Shown here one piece after another: positions 1 through 6,994 of a stretch of DNA of 64,000 nucleotides. The notes below the pieces were generated by a model. The model did no database searches and was not told the origin of the DNA. It was given only the letters and a program-made list of their open reading frames with translations. How positions within the stretch are numbered: the first letter of the stretch is position 1; each line of letters begins with the position of its first letter. This stretch comes from Pseudomonas sp. ADAK18 (GTDB lineage Bacteria; Pseudomonadota; Gammaproteobacteria; Pseudomonadales; Pseudomonadaceae), in NCBI RefSeq assembly GCF_012935695.1, contig NZ_CP052859.1, positions 3,823,001 through 3,887,000 on the forward strand, written 5' to 3'. Made by a program: the position numbers and the translations under genes.

Positions 1-125
1 CATCTTCGCACGGGCCTCGTCCAGAGAAAAACCAACCAAAGCGCACGTCGTTGAGATTGCTGCCACGCAGGATGATCGAGAACTCATTTGGGTTCGTAAT
101 TAACGCCTAACCAGCGGAATGACCA

Positions 126-584
126 TCACGTCCTATCTTTGCACCCGTCCTTTTTGCACGGGCAACCGATGCACAATGGCGTGATCTCGACGATCAACGC
201 CTCGCAGCAGACCGCCTCACCGCTGGGAACTAGCTCAATCCGATAGAGCCCAGGTCGCAGCACCGTCACCTGTGACACGTCCATCTTTGCAAGATCGACT
301 TCCTGCTGCAGATCGTGCTTGGATCGCTGGCGTGATTTGTTTCGCTTGACGTATTCGGGGTGAGCGTCCCGATAATTACGCCAATATTCCGGATGGCGAT
401 CCAGCCACGCACGCTGATTGCGGCTCTGGTTATCCCGATAATCAGGATCGCTTTGCATCTTGTCGCGTTGCCAGCGCTGGCGTCGTACTCGCTGACAGGC
501 TGGTAGCGAACAGTAGGTTTGGTTGGGTACTTGGGGACGTTTTTCAAACGACAAGCCACAGCAAGCGCAGATATTGTTGGTCAT
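126..584 (-). CDS. Zinc-ribbon-like hypothetical protein
   Basis: A 152-residue protein of unknown function. The N-terminus has paired cysteines (CACC near residue 6, then a CS and a CQR) that look like a small zinc-binding knuckle. A basic middle part holds repeated Trp/Tyr-rich units of the type HPEYW and HPEYV, and the C-terminus has a second cysteine group (CIGCPCKKDGC). I choose the ATG at 584 because GGAG lies about 8 nt before it; the reading frame could also begin one codon earlier at a TTG. I remember similar proteins from Pseudomonas accessory DNA but know no function. Nucleic-acid binding is a guess from the cysteines and the basic charge. Confidence 0.6.
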   Translation of the reverse strand: MTNNICACCGLSFEKRPQVPNQTYCSLPACQRVRRQRWQRDKMQSDPDYRDNQSRNQRAWLDRHPEYWRNYRDAHPEYVKRNKSRQRSKHDLQQEVDLAKMDVSQVTVLRPGLYRIELVPSGEAVCCEALIVEITPLCIGCPCKKDGCKDRT

Positions 585-727
585 CAACGTTCTCCATATG
601 AAAACTCATATGAGGACTACAACCCAAAAATAATAGGTTCCGTTTCGACGTATGGCATTGCCTAGCGAGCACTGGGACAGCAGTAAGGTGTTTGCTGCAA
701 TTCACATAGAAACTTCCGACATCAAGT

Positions 728-1795
728 TCACAGTCGAGGGGTAGCTATCTGCCCTATCCGCAAGCATCGAGCGCCGACAGGCTTCAGCCGCAACTGCTGA
801 TCGTCCTTGACCAGGTAGCGCATCGCATAGTGGACATGACTGCGGACCTTCAGGGCACTACGAAGGATCATGCCTATACCCAGTCTGTCGTCGTCTTTGT
901 ACTTTTCCTTTTCGTGGTTACAGCTGTTGAAGTAGCCCTGCCCCCGAGTAATATCTTTCCACAGCTCACCAATTTGCTCAGCCTTGTAAACATCTCCGCG
1001 CACTTCATTGCCGTTGAAGAAGAAGGCCGCATGGAGGTGAAAGCCACGATCAACGCCCTGCTCTACCACACAGATATAGCCAATGAGGTGGTCGAAAATC
1101 GGGTTACGCTCACGCTCAGCAATAAACCGGTCTAGATCGCCGAATACTTGTTCGACACGCTGCCTAGCCTGAACCTTCTGGTAGTAATACAGATTGACCC
1201 TAATGATCAGAGTCCGCGAGTAGCGATCAATCATAGCGTCGGAGTATTCACAGACCCGGTCCGCTTGCTGCCTGGCCAGATAACGACGGTCCCCTTTCTC
1301 ACGGCGATACCATTGTTCACGAGTCAACTGACGGATCCGGATGACAAGAACGTTCATACTGCGGTGATGGTCGAGGTAGATCGTACCCTCCTCATTCAAG
1401 CAGACAGGACCTGTAGGGCTCCGCTCCAGACCAATATCTTGACAGGCGTCCTGGAACGCTTGCAGGTGCTCGCTGTAATGGTATTGGGAGCAATCGCTAA
1501 ACAGGTCGATCATTTGCTGGAGGTAATCGAAGTACCGGGAGAGTCTGGTCGGCATTATCTGCTGGTGACCTGAGCATGTACCTTCAAACCGGAATGCTGG
1601 CGTGTCGTGTTGTTCGATGGCCTTAACGAGCCGCTCAATCTGGATGGCAATATCGGATTGCGAGAGAGGGGGGTGGGCATTGCTATTGGTCATGGTTGTG
1701 TACCTGGTGGTTGTTCCCATACCAGATACCGTCCATGCATTTTTTAACCGGTTAGCTACTACCTGAAAGCTGTGATGAGCGGACCACAGGGACAC
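728..1795 (-). CDS. Inovirus Gp2/YagK-YfjJ family HUH protein
   Basis: A protein of up to 355 residues that resembles the inovirus-type Gp2 (YagK/YfjJ C-terminal domain) family, relatives of rolling-circle replication initiators. Residues 253-255 read HLH, fitting the metal-binding HUH motif, and residues 327-330 read YLVK, fitting the YxxK nicking-tyrosine motif. The order and spacing suit a single-tyrosine Rep endonuclease. The start is uncertain: GTG at 1795 has AGG 6 nt upstream, while ATG at 1693 would remove 34 poorly characteristic residues. It lies downstream of alpA, past a long hairpin and two short dyads. A role in replicating the islet is inferred; a degenerate or regulatory role is possible. 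Confidence 0.75.
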   Translation of the reverse strand: MSLWSAHHSFQVVANRLKNAWTVSGMGTTTRYTTMTNSNAHPPLSQSDIAIQIERLVKAIEQHDTPAFRFEGTCSGHQQIMPTRLSRYFDYLQQMIDLFSDCSQYHYSEHLQAFQDACQDIGLERSPTGPVCLNEEGTIYLDHHRSMNVLVIRIRQLTREQWYRREKGDRRYLARQQADRVCEYSDAMIDRYSRTLIIRVNLYYYQKVQARQRVEQVFGDLDRFIAERERNPIFDHLIGYICVVEQGVDRGFHLHAAFFFNGNEVRGDVYKAEQIGELWKDITRGQGYFNSCNHEKEKYKDDDRLGIGMILRSALKVRSHVHYAMRYLVKDDQQLRLKPVGARCLRIGQIATPRL

Positions 1796-1840
1796 TACTT
1801 ACCTGCTGCTCGTTTACTTACTGATTGCTGCTCATTGGTT

Positions 1841-1883
1841 ACCTAGAAGGTATTACCTACAAGACTATTATCTAGAAGGTATA
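1841..1883. promoter_or_regulatory. Two dyad repeats upstream of the HUH gene
   Basis: The element TACCTAGAAGGTA is a perfect 5-3-5 inverted repeat and lies at 1842-1854. A second copy with one arm mismatch (TATCTAGAAGGTA) follows 29 bp further on, at 1871-1883. They sit just upstream of the HUH gene, which reads leftward from 1795, so they could be operator or origin-binding sites. Which protein binds (AlpA, the HUH protein or another) is unknown. Confidence 0.45.
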
Positions 1884-1903
1884 TAACTAGATACAGCTCT
1901 GCC

Positions 1904-1926
1904 TCTGGTCACCGCTCCCGACCAGA
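1904..1926. repeat. 7-bp hairpin
   Basis: Arms TCTGGTC (1904-1910) and GACCAGA (1920-1926) are perfectly complementary around a 9-base loop. Together with the longer hairpin at 2019-2067 it gives the alpA-HUH spacer unusual secondary structure. No T-run follows, so it does not look like a terminator. Confidence 0.4.
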
Positions 1927-2018
1927 CAGGGCAAAGAGGATCAATATTCCCAAGCCTGCCGAGCAATTTGCCAAACCATCCTCTGCGAGAGTTAGCTGAG
2001 AACAGCGAGACACCCAAG

Positions 2019-2067
2019 CGGCATAAACGCCATGACCGACAGTGAGCCGGTCATGGCGTTTATGCCG
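2019..2067. repeat. 20-bp perfect hairpin between alpA and HUH gene
   Basis: CGGCATAAACGCCATGACCG at 2019-2038 is repeated in exact inverted form at 2048-2067 around a 9-base loop. The structure lies in the 298-bp spacer between the AlpA gene and the HUH protein gene. No T-run follows on either strand, so it is not a standard terminator. A single- or double-strand origin, or an RNA attenuator in the alpA transcript, are the options I would consider. Confidence 0.6.
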
Positions 2068-2093
2068 GCTAGCCTGCCCCTCCGTGCCGCAAC

Positions 2094-2282
2094 TCATTCA
2101 GCCAGATCGCGTTCCTCGATCCTGGCCAGAATCCAATCATGCACCTCTCCCTCTACCCAGCCAACGCTGCGCTCTCCTAGCGAGACCGGCTTAGGGAAGA
2201 TTCCTTCAGAGATGTATTTATAGATGGTTGAGCGACCCAAACCGGTTGAGTCGATGACATCTTTCAGACGGATGATCCTCAT
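2094..2282 (-). CDS. AlpA family regulator
   Basis: A 62-residue helix-turn-helix protein of the AlpA family, small DNA-binding regulators common in P4-like satellites and genomic islands, where they often activate excision or replication genes. The signature is clear: RLKDV then a turn to GLGRSTIYKYISEGIFPKPV, followed by a basic W-x-E-x-E-V segment. The start has GAGGAG 8 nt before the ATG. It lies 54 bp downstream of the start-proximal end of nothing but itself: the winged-helix gene ends at 2336, so the two probably share a transcript. Its likely targets are the HUH gene and the spacer in front of it, which is inference. Confidence 0.85.
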   Translation of the reverse strand: MRIIRLKDVIDSTGLGRSTIYKYISEGIFPKPVSLGERSVGWVEGEVHDWILARIEERDLAE

Positions 2283-2335
2283 GAACGGGGCTCCTCTGTT
2301 CGTTCAGAGGATTGGCAAGACTTGTAAAAAATGAC

Positions 2336-3736
2336 CTATTTCTTCCCAGCCCTACGCTTGGGCGGAGTGAGCAACCCGAGGTCATAGCGATTTTTCAAGT
2401 TGACTTCAGACTCCGACGTCTGCGGTCGAAGACTGACTACGCCAGGTTTCTCCTCCTCCAGCCAGACAAACTCCTTTGAGCCAACCGGGGATGAGCTGAC
2501 CACCATGGTGATGACCTTGTACCCAAGATCATCAGCAACGGGGAGCAGGCTCATTTGGACCGAATCAAACTGAAGAAAAGTTGCCTGACCAAATCTGCTG
2601 CGAAACTCATGGGCGATATCATGGGCCAGCTTGTAGAAATGTTCGATGGCCTCAACCCATTCGGCATCAAGCCTAGCTTGCTCCGCCGCTGCACTCTCAT
2701 CCGGCACCATCAGTACCGGCTTACGAAAATCAAGCTTGATCATTTCGTAGAGCCTATCATCCCAGAGGTAGGCGCCCGGCAAAAGCGCACGCCAGTGCTG
2801 GGACAGTAAAAATGAGGCATACCGATACAGCATGATCTGGAGGACGGGGTAAACACGCGGGCGCTGCCCCACCAAAAAACGAATGACGTTGATCGGCGTC
2901 ACTGGATCTGAATATTCAAGCTGTCGTTCGTACCTGATGACATCAATACGGAGATCGTCAGTATGGGTATAGCTTTTATCCTCAGGATTCCAAGCCAAAT
3001 GAACCATCACCGTGCAGTCTCCCTTAAGTTCAAAGCCGGGATGATTCAGATTTAAAAAATAGGTACTGCTTACCTTCGACTTCGCAAAAATTGAACTTGA
3101 TACACCTGGCACATAACGACGGATCAACCCCAGATCCATCAGTCGTCGCAGGCGATGCTTCAAGCTGGCCTCGTCGAAGCCTGTCAATTTCCGTAACTCC
3201 GGGCCGCCGATCCCGCTGACCACTCCACAGTGATCCGCACGAGCAAGTAAGGTGGCAAACAACAACCGATTACACGCACTCAGTTGCTTGCTAGCGCCGG
3301 GCGGGGCAGGCCTGCCCGCTTTGGTCACTTTCTGCCTGTCTTTCGCAGTGCTCGGCAGACAGCCAGGCACCTCCATCCCGATGTGCGCACCAGAAAATAG
3401 GCATTCCAGTAGCTCGCCATGAACCCCGTACACTGATCCGCTGGCTTTCAGCGTCTGCGCCACCGCTGGAGAGAGCGCATAGGTGATTGCCGGCCTGCCT
3501 TTACCCTCCGGTGACCCGCGCTGTCGCAACACCATGCCCAATCGAATCAAATCCCCCAAGGCGTCGCTGACCAGCTTTTGAGACAAGCGAAACTGCACAG
3601 CGAGCGCTTTAACTTTGTAACCCTCCACATCGCCCGCTGCGCTCGCAGCTCCAGCCGCGAGCAGCTCAAAAACGAATCTGGTTTCTGGACCTGCACCTTC
3701 GAGCGTCGCAGTAAATAGCTGAGAAAAAAGCTTCAT
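2336..3736 (-). CDS. Winged-helix hypothetical protein
   Basis: A 466-residue protein I cannot place in a named family. The N-terminal third (about residues 40-90) reads like a winged helix-turn-helix (KALAVQFRLSQKLVSDALGDLIRLGMVLRQ), and a second similar unit follows at about 165-215 (ELRKLTGFDEASLKHRLRRLMDLGLIRRYV). The C-terminal half has no motif I recognise. No strong ribosome-binding site precedes the ATG. It is first in a leftward group with alpA, and is divergent from the gene at 3899, across an AT-rich spacer with dyads. A DNA-binding role, perhaps partition, replication or repression, is the most I would infer. Confidence 0.65.
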   Translation of the reverse strand: MKLFSQLFTATLEGAGPETRFVFELLAAGAASAAGDVEGYKVKALAVQFRLSQKLVSDALGDLIRLGMVLRQRGSPEGKGRPAITYALSPAVAQTLKASGSVYGVHGELLECLFSGAHIGMEVPGCLPSTAKDRQKVTKAGRPAPPGASKQLSACNRLLFATLLARADHCGVVSGIGGPELRKLTGFDEASLKHRLRRLMDLGLIRRYVPGVSSSIFAKSKVSSTYFLNLNHPGFELKGDCTVMVHLAWNPEDKSYTHTDDLRIDVIRYERQLEYSDPVTPINVIRFLVGQRPRVYPVLQIMLYRYASFLLSQHWRALLPGAYLWDDRLYEMIKLDFRKPVLMVPDESAAAEQARLDAEWVEAIEHFYKLAHDIAHEFRSRFGQATFLQFDSVQMSLLPVADDLGYKVITMVVSSSPVGSKEFVWLEEEKPGVVSLRPQTSESEVNLKNRYDLGLLTPPKRRAGKK

Positions 3737-3786
3737 AGACTGGAGTACATATCATTAATTAACAGTTTTTATACCCTATATAAAAT

Positions 3787-3828
3787 ATTGTATTTGTACA
3801 ATAACGTTACTCATAACGCGACAGTAAC
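3787..3828. promoter_or_regulatory. Dyads in divergent islet promoter region
   Basis: The spacer between the two divergent islet genes holds ATTGTA-TTTG-TACAAT (3787-3802) and a GTTAC/GTAAC pair (3806-3810 and 3824-3828). They overlap the likely promoter zone of both genes and could be operators for one of the islet DNA-binding proteins. Confidence 0.35.
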
Positions 3829-3836
3829 ATTATAAT
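3807..3836 (+). promoter_or_regulatory. Candidate promoter of the gene at 3899
   Basis: A consensus TATAAT lies at 3831-3836 with TTACTC 18 bp upstream (3807-3812). Transcription would begin near 3843, downstream of the TTG at 3839, which favours ATG 3899 as the true start codon of the following gene. Confidence 0.4.
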
Positions 3837-3898
3837 AATTGATACACTCGAAAATACACGCACCCGCAAAAACCGCACAACGCTGGTGGATTGAAGCA

Positions 3899-4570
3899 AT
3901 GATCAAAGATAGAAATGAACTGAAATGGTTACGCAGAAGTGGTGACGAATGGCGGTGGGTGCAGCAGTACATCAGCAGGCATGCCGACGCGAGAATGCGC
4001 GGCAACACAGAGCGCTTTGCTCGCCGAAAGGTAGAGGGTTACGACCAGGTGGTAGTGGATATCGCCGACTTTGAGCAGACAACCGAGGGATTGAAGTTTG
4101 TAACGCGCTTGAAAAATGCGCTGAGACAACACCGATATCGCTCAGCTAGCAACGGCAGAAAGCCATGTACCTTTTCGCTCCCAAACTCGACTAGAGCAAG
4201 CCTGTCTCGTCGAGCCAAGGACAACAGGGTTACAGAAACAGAAGTCGTTACCATGCTCATCGACGATGCCGAATGGGCCGCAAGAAAGCACAGCGAACGA
4301 GAAAAGACGCTCAAGACAACCCTAGCACTGGAACGCATGCGCTCAGAACTCGCGATAGAGTCTCTCAAAGCTCAGTTTGAAGAGACCATGAAGCACCTGG
4401 AGCGATCAACAGAGCGACTCGTCATGTGGGAGCAAGCCATGGAGAGCGAGCAGCCACCGTTTGAGGGTGATAAGGAGAACGTAAAGCGAGAGGTGGAAAA
4501 ACGACTGAAGAAAGTGAAGACTGTGAACGCCATCATTGCCTTGAGCTATGACGTGCCCAGCAGAAACTAA
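3899..4570 (+). CDS. Hypothetical protein, RHH-like segment and coiled coil
   Basis: About 223 residues, highly charged, family unknown. Near the middle (LPNSTRASLSRRAKDNRVTETE) is a stretch like a ribbon-helix-helix DNA-binding unit, followed by a long heptad-rich region from about residue 120 to 210 that should form a coiled coil. I choose ATG 3899, which has GGTGGA about 7 nt upstream and lies downstream of the TATAAT at 3831; the frame is open 20 codons further up to a TTG at 3839 that has no ribosome-binding site. It is the islet gene nearest the tRNA and points toward it. A role in segregation or regulation is possible but unproved. Confidence 0.55.
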   Translation: MIKDRNELKWLRRSGDEWRWVQQYISRHADARMRGNTERFARRKVEGYDQVVVDIADFEQTTEGLKFVTRLKNALRQHRYRSASNGRKPCTFSLPNSTRASLSRRAKDNRVTETEVVTMLIDDAEWAARKHSEREKTLKTTLALERMRSELAIESLKAQFEETMKHLERSTERLVMWEQAMESEQPPFEGDKENVKREVEKRLKKVKTVNAIIALSYDVPSRN

Positions 4571-4768
4571 GCTGCAATGAGTGGCACAGGAGTCAACGGG
4601 CATGCATGCACTTGAATGTATCGGCCCCCTCCTTATCGATTTACATGCGCTAGAAAGAGCTGTGCGTCCAATGACAGCGCCAACGGTACTAGAGCCTGAC
4701 GCATTCGCCAGCATGGCAAATAGCTCGATCCCGAGCCATCTAACGACACGGATAACTTTCCAAAATCC

Positions 4769-4792
4769 AAATGGGGGAACAAATGGGGGAAC
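4769..4792. repeat. Tandem 12-bp repeats, integrase arm-site type
   Basis: AAATGGGGGAAC occurs twice head to tail at 4769-4780 and 4781-4792, 54 bp from the tRNA-Ser 3' end. G-rich tandem repeats at this place are typical arm-type binding sites for P4-family tyrosine integrases. They mark this as an attachment-site flank, although no integrase is adjacent. Confidence 0.5.
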
Positions 4793-4806
4793 AAAATCAA
4801 CAGACA

Positions 4807-4832
4807 CAAAAAAGCCCCGTAAAAACGGGGCT
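4807..4832 (-). terminator. tRNA-Ser terminator
   Basis: AGCCCCG (4813-4819) pairs with CGGGGCT (4826-4832) and is followed on the minus strand by a run of six T. It lies directly downstream of the tRNA-Ser gene and should end its transcript. Confidence 0.8.
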
Positions 4833-4845
4833 CTTTAGCAGAATA

Positions 4846-4935
4846 TGGCGGTGAAGGAGAGATTCGAACTCTCGATACAATTTCTTGTATACACACTTTC
4901 CAGGCGTGCTCCTTAAGCCACTCGGACACTTCACC
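4846..4935 (-). tRNA. tRNA-Ser (GGA)
   Basis: A 90-nt class II tRNA. The acceptor stem GGTGAAG (4935-4929) pairs with CTTCACC (4856-4850), the discriminator is G and CCA is encoded at 4848-4846. The anticodon loop reads CTGGAAA, giving anticodon GGA. The T-arm has GAGAGTTCGAATCTCTC, and the long variable arm is typical of serine tRNAs. Its 3' end borders the islet. Confidence 0.93.
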
Positions 4936-4973
4936 GTATCTCGTCAAACTGATTCAGTCTGTCGAGGCGCGCT

Positions 4974-5002
4974 AATGTAGTCGAAAGCTTTTCCGATGGC
5001 AA
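4974..5002 (-). promoter_or_regulatory. tRNA-Ser promoter
   Basis: On the minus strand TTGCCA (5002-4997) and TACATT (4979-4974) are separated by 17 bp, a good sigma-70 spacing. Transcription would start about 30 nt before the tRNA. The rest of 5003-5240 shows nothing else I can support. Confidence 0.6.
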
Positions 5003-5268
5003 AGGTTTTTTTCAGAATTTTCATGCGGTTAGACGGTTATCCCGTTCCAGGCGCATCCGCTGCCGTGCCCAGGGTGGCGATTCGGCCATTCTCAGGCACG
5101 GGCGGCGCTTGTCTATAGTGGGTGCTGCGCCCTGCCTAAGGCCGCTGGCGGGTGGGCATGAGGGAAAAGTCTGACTGGGTAGTCAGTCACGGCGCTTTAC
5201 CAGGGCGGGCGCGGTGGGTAACGTCTGCTGCCTGTACTTCTATTACAAGTATTACAAGGAATCGCGTC

Positions 5269-5958
5269 ATGAGTGAGTTGATTGCTTACCACCTCGAAGA
5301 CGGTATCGCGACCCTGACCTTGAGCAACGGCAAGGTCAATGCCATTTCGCCTGCTGTGATCAGCGCCTTTAATGAAGCGCTGGACCAGGCTGTGCAGGAC
5401 CGGGCGGTGGTGATCATCACGGGCCAGCCCGGAATTTTGTCGGGTGGCTACGATTTGAAGGTGATGACTGCCGGCCCTAAAGAGGCGGTCAGTCTGGTGA
5501 CGTCGGGGTCGACCCTGGCCCGTCGTCTGTTGTCGCACCCGTTCCCGGTGATTGTCGCGTGCCCTGGGCATGCGGTGGCCAAGGGTGCATTTCTGCTGTT
5601 GTCGGCGGATTATCGGATTGGGGTCGAAGGGCCGTTCAGCATTGGCCTGAATGAAGTGATGATCGGCATGACCATGCACCACGCCGGGATCGAGTTGGCG
5701 CGGGATCGTCTGCGCAAGTCGGCGTTTCATCGGTCGGTGATCAATGCCGAGATGTTCGACCCGCAAGGTGCCTTGGGTGCCGGGTTCCTCGACAAGGTAG
5801 TCGCGCCTGAAGAACTGCAGGCTACCGCCCTGGAAGCCGCGCGTCAGTTGAAGAAGATCAACATGAACGCCCACAAGCACACCAAGCTCAAAGTGCGTAA
5901 GGCGCTGCTGGAAACGCTGGATAACGCGATCATCCAGGACCAGGAACACTTAGGTTAA
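5269..5958 (+). CDS. Crotonase/enoyl-CoA hydratase family protein
   Basis: A 229-residue cytoplasmic protein with the crotonase fold, a family acting on acyl-CoA thioesters. The oxyanion-hole segment reads ILSGGYDLKVM (about residues 56-66). In the second motif (GHAVAKGAFLLLSADYRIG) the first catalytic glutamate of true hydratases is Phe108, while the second is kept as Glu129 in GLNEV. It may therefore be an isomerase, hydrolase or other crotonase rather than a hydratase. The ATG at 5269 has AAGGA 8 nt upstream; the frame is open further up but that part has no family similarity. A terminator follows directly. Confidence 0.85.
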   Translation: MSELIAYHLEDGIATLTLSNGKVNAISPAVISAFNEALDQAVQDRAVVIITGQPGILSGGYDLKVMTAGPKEAVSLVTSGSTLARRLLSHPFPVIVACPGHAVAKGAFLLLSADYRIGVEGPFSIGLNEVMIGMTMHHAGIELARDRLRKSAFHRSVINAEMFDPQGALGAGFLDKVVAPEELQATALEAARQLKKINMNAHKHTKLKVRKALLETLDNAIIQDQEHLG

Positions 5959-5982
5959 GTCACCCACATCATCTGTAGCCGA

Positions 5983-6008
5983 AGCCCGAACTTGAGTCGG
6001 GCTTTTTC
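5983..6008 (+). terminator. Terminator after crotonase gene
   Basis: AGCCCGA (5983-5989) pairs with TCGGGCT (5997-6003), followed by a T-run. It ends the crotonase transcript. Confidence 0.8.
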
Positions 6009-6173
6009 TTACCCCGCATTCAGCAAGATCCTCTAGCCCTCTAAACCGGTGCTATCAACGCATGTTGAAACATGCGCTCAAACATCGCCCATCTCCTACC
6101 TCTATAGGGGCAATTGCCGAAAACAGTGCACATCCGTACACTGCGCCACCTTTTGTCCCGATGGTCCGTGTTG

Positions 6174-6929
6174 ATGCTTTATTTGTTACGCATGTTATTG
6201 ATGGGCCTGCATTTTATGGTGGCGGGTGTGCTCGGCGTATTGCTGGGGCTTTGCCGGCCATTCAATCCGGACAACAGTCGCCTGTGCGCGCGACTGTATG
6301 CGTTGCCGGCGATGTGGATCTTGCGCTTGCGAGTCAAGACCCAGATCGACTCGCTGCGGAACAAGCCCAACAGCTGCGTGATCATTGCCAATCACCAGTC
6401 CAACTATGATCTGTTCGTGTTCGGCAATGTGGTGCCCTACCGTACTGTGTGCATCGGCAAGAAAAGCCTGAAATGGGTGCCGTTGTTCGGGCAGTTGTTC
6501 TGGTTGGCGGGCAATGTGCTGATTGATCGGGGCAACGCGCAGAAGGCACGCCGCTCGATGCTCACCACCACGCATACCTTGCAGCACGAAGATACGTCGA
6601 TCTGGGTGTTCCCCGAAGGCACGCGCAACCTCGGTGAAACCCTGCTGCCATTCAAGAAAGGCGCGTTCCAGATGGCAATTGCCGCAGGGGTGCCGATTGT
6701 GCCGGTGTGTGTCAGCACCTACGTGAAGCAGATGAAACTGAACGCCTGGAACAGTGGCGATATCTTGATTCGTTCGTTGCCGGCGATTCCTACAACCGGC
6801 CTGACCATGGATGACATGCCTCAGTTGATGCTGACCTGCAGGGCACAGATGAACGACTGTATTGAGGCAATGGATCGAGAACTGCAAACCACACCTGAAA
6901 TTGCCGGTGAACCCCACCGAATTCGCTGA
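6174..6929 (+). CDS. PlsC-like 1-acylglycerol-3-phosphate acyltransferase
   Basis: A membrane-bound lysophospholipid acyltransferase that would add an acyl chain to lysophosphatidic acid or a related lysolipid. Counted from ATG 6174 it has a hydrophobic N-terminal segment (residues 1-27), the NHQSNYD form of the HX4D catalytic motif (His74 to Asp79) and FPEGTR (146-151), which binds the phosphate. The length of 251 residues suits PlsC. The frame is open back to TTG 6114; I prefer 6174 because the membrane segment then begins at the N-terminus, but the start is not certain. It stands alone between a terminator and the corA-like gene. Confidence 0.85.
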   Translation: MLYLLRMLLMGLHFMVAGVLGVLLGLCRPFNPDNSRLCARLYALPAMWILRLRVKTQIDSLRNKPNSCVIIANHQSNYDLFVFGNVVPYRTVCIGKKSLKWVPLFGQLFWLAGNVLIDRGNAQKARRSMLTTTHTLQHEDTSIWVFPEGTRNLGETLLPFKKGAFQMAIAAGVPIVPVCVSTYVKQMKLNAWNSGDILIRSLPAIPTTGLTMDDMPQLMLTCRAQMNDCIEAMDRELQTTPEIAGEPHRIR

Positions 6930-6994
6930 CTCTGATAGCGCAGGGCAGGCTAAGCTGCCTGTCACCTGCCATCCAAGAAGAAGCGATCAGCATT

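Larger units (their letters stand above)
1..4845. mobile_element. Partial integrated islet beside tRNA-Ser
   Basis: This stretch carries genes typical of phage satellites or cryptic elements: an AlpA regulator, an inovirus Gp2-type HUH protein and several unknown proteins. It abuts the 3' end of a tRNA-Ser gene, a common target of tyrosine integrases. Two tandem 12-bp repeats of integrase arm-site type lie just inside the tRNA end (4769-4792). No integrase gene and no second copy of the tRNA 3' end are visible, so the left border is outside the window or the integrase has been lost. Bases 1-125 hold no gene that I can support. The island call is an inference from gene content and position. 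Confidence 0.6.

Noticed and set aside
2019..2067. Intrinsic terminator
   Set aside because: The stem is strong but no T-run follows on either strand.
1909..2097. 62-codon frame overlapping the alpA stop (ATGA)
   Set aside because: It spans the perfect hairpin and has no ribosome-binding site or recognisable feature.
4406..4807. 133-codon minus-strand frame ending over the arm-type repeats
   Set aside because: It overlaps the 3899-4570 gene in antisense and shows no domain; I also looked for a decayed integrase here and found no catalytic motif.
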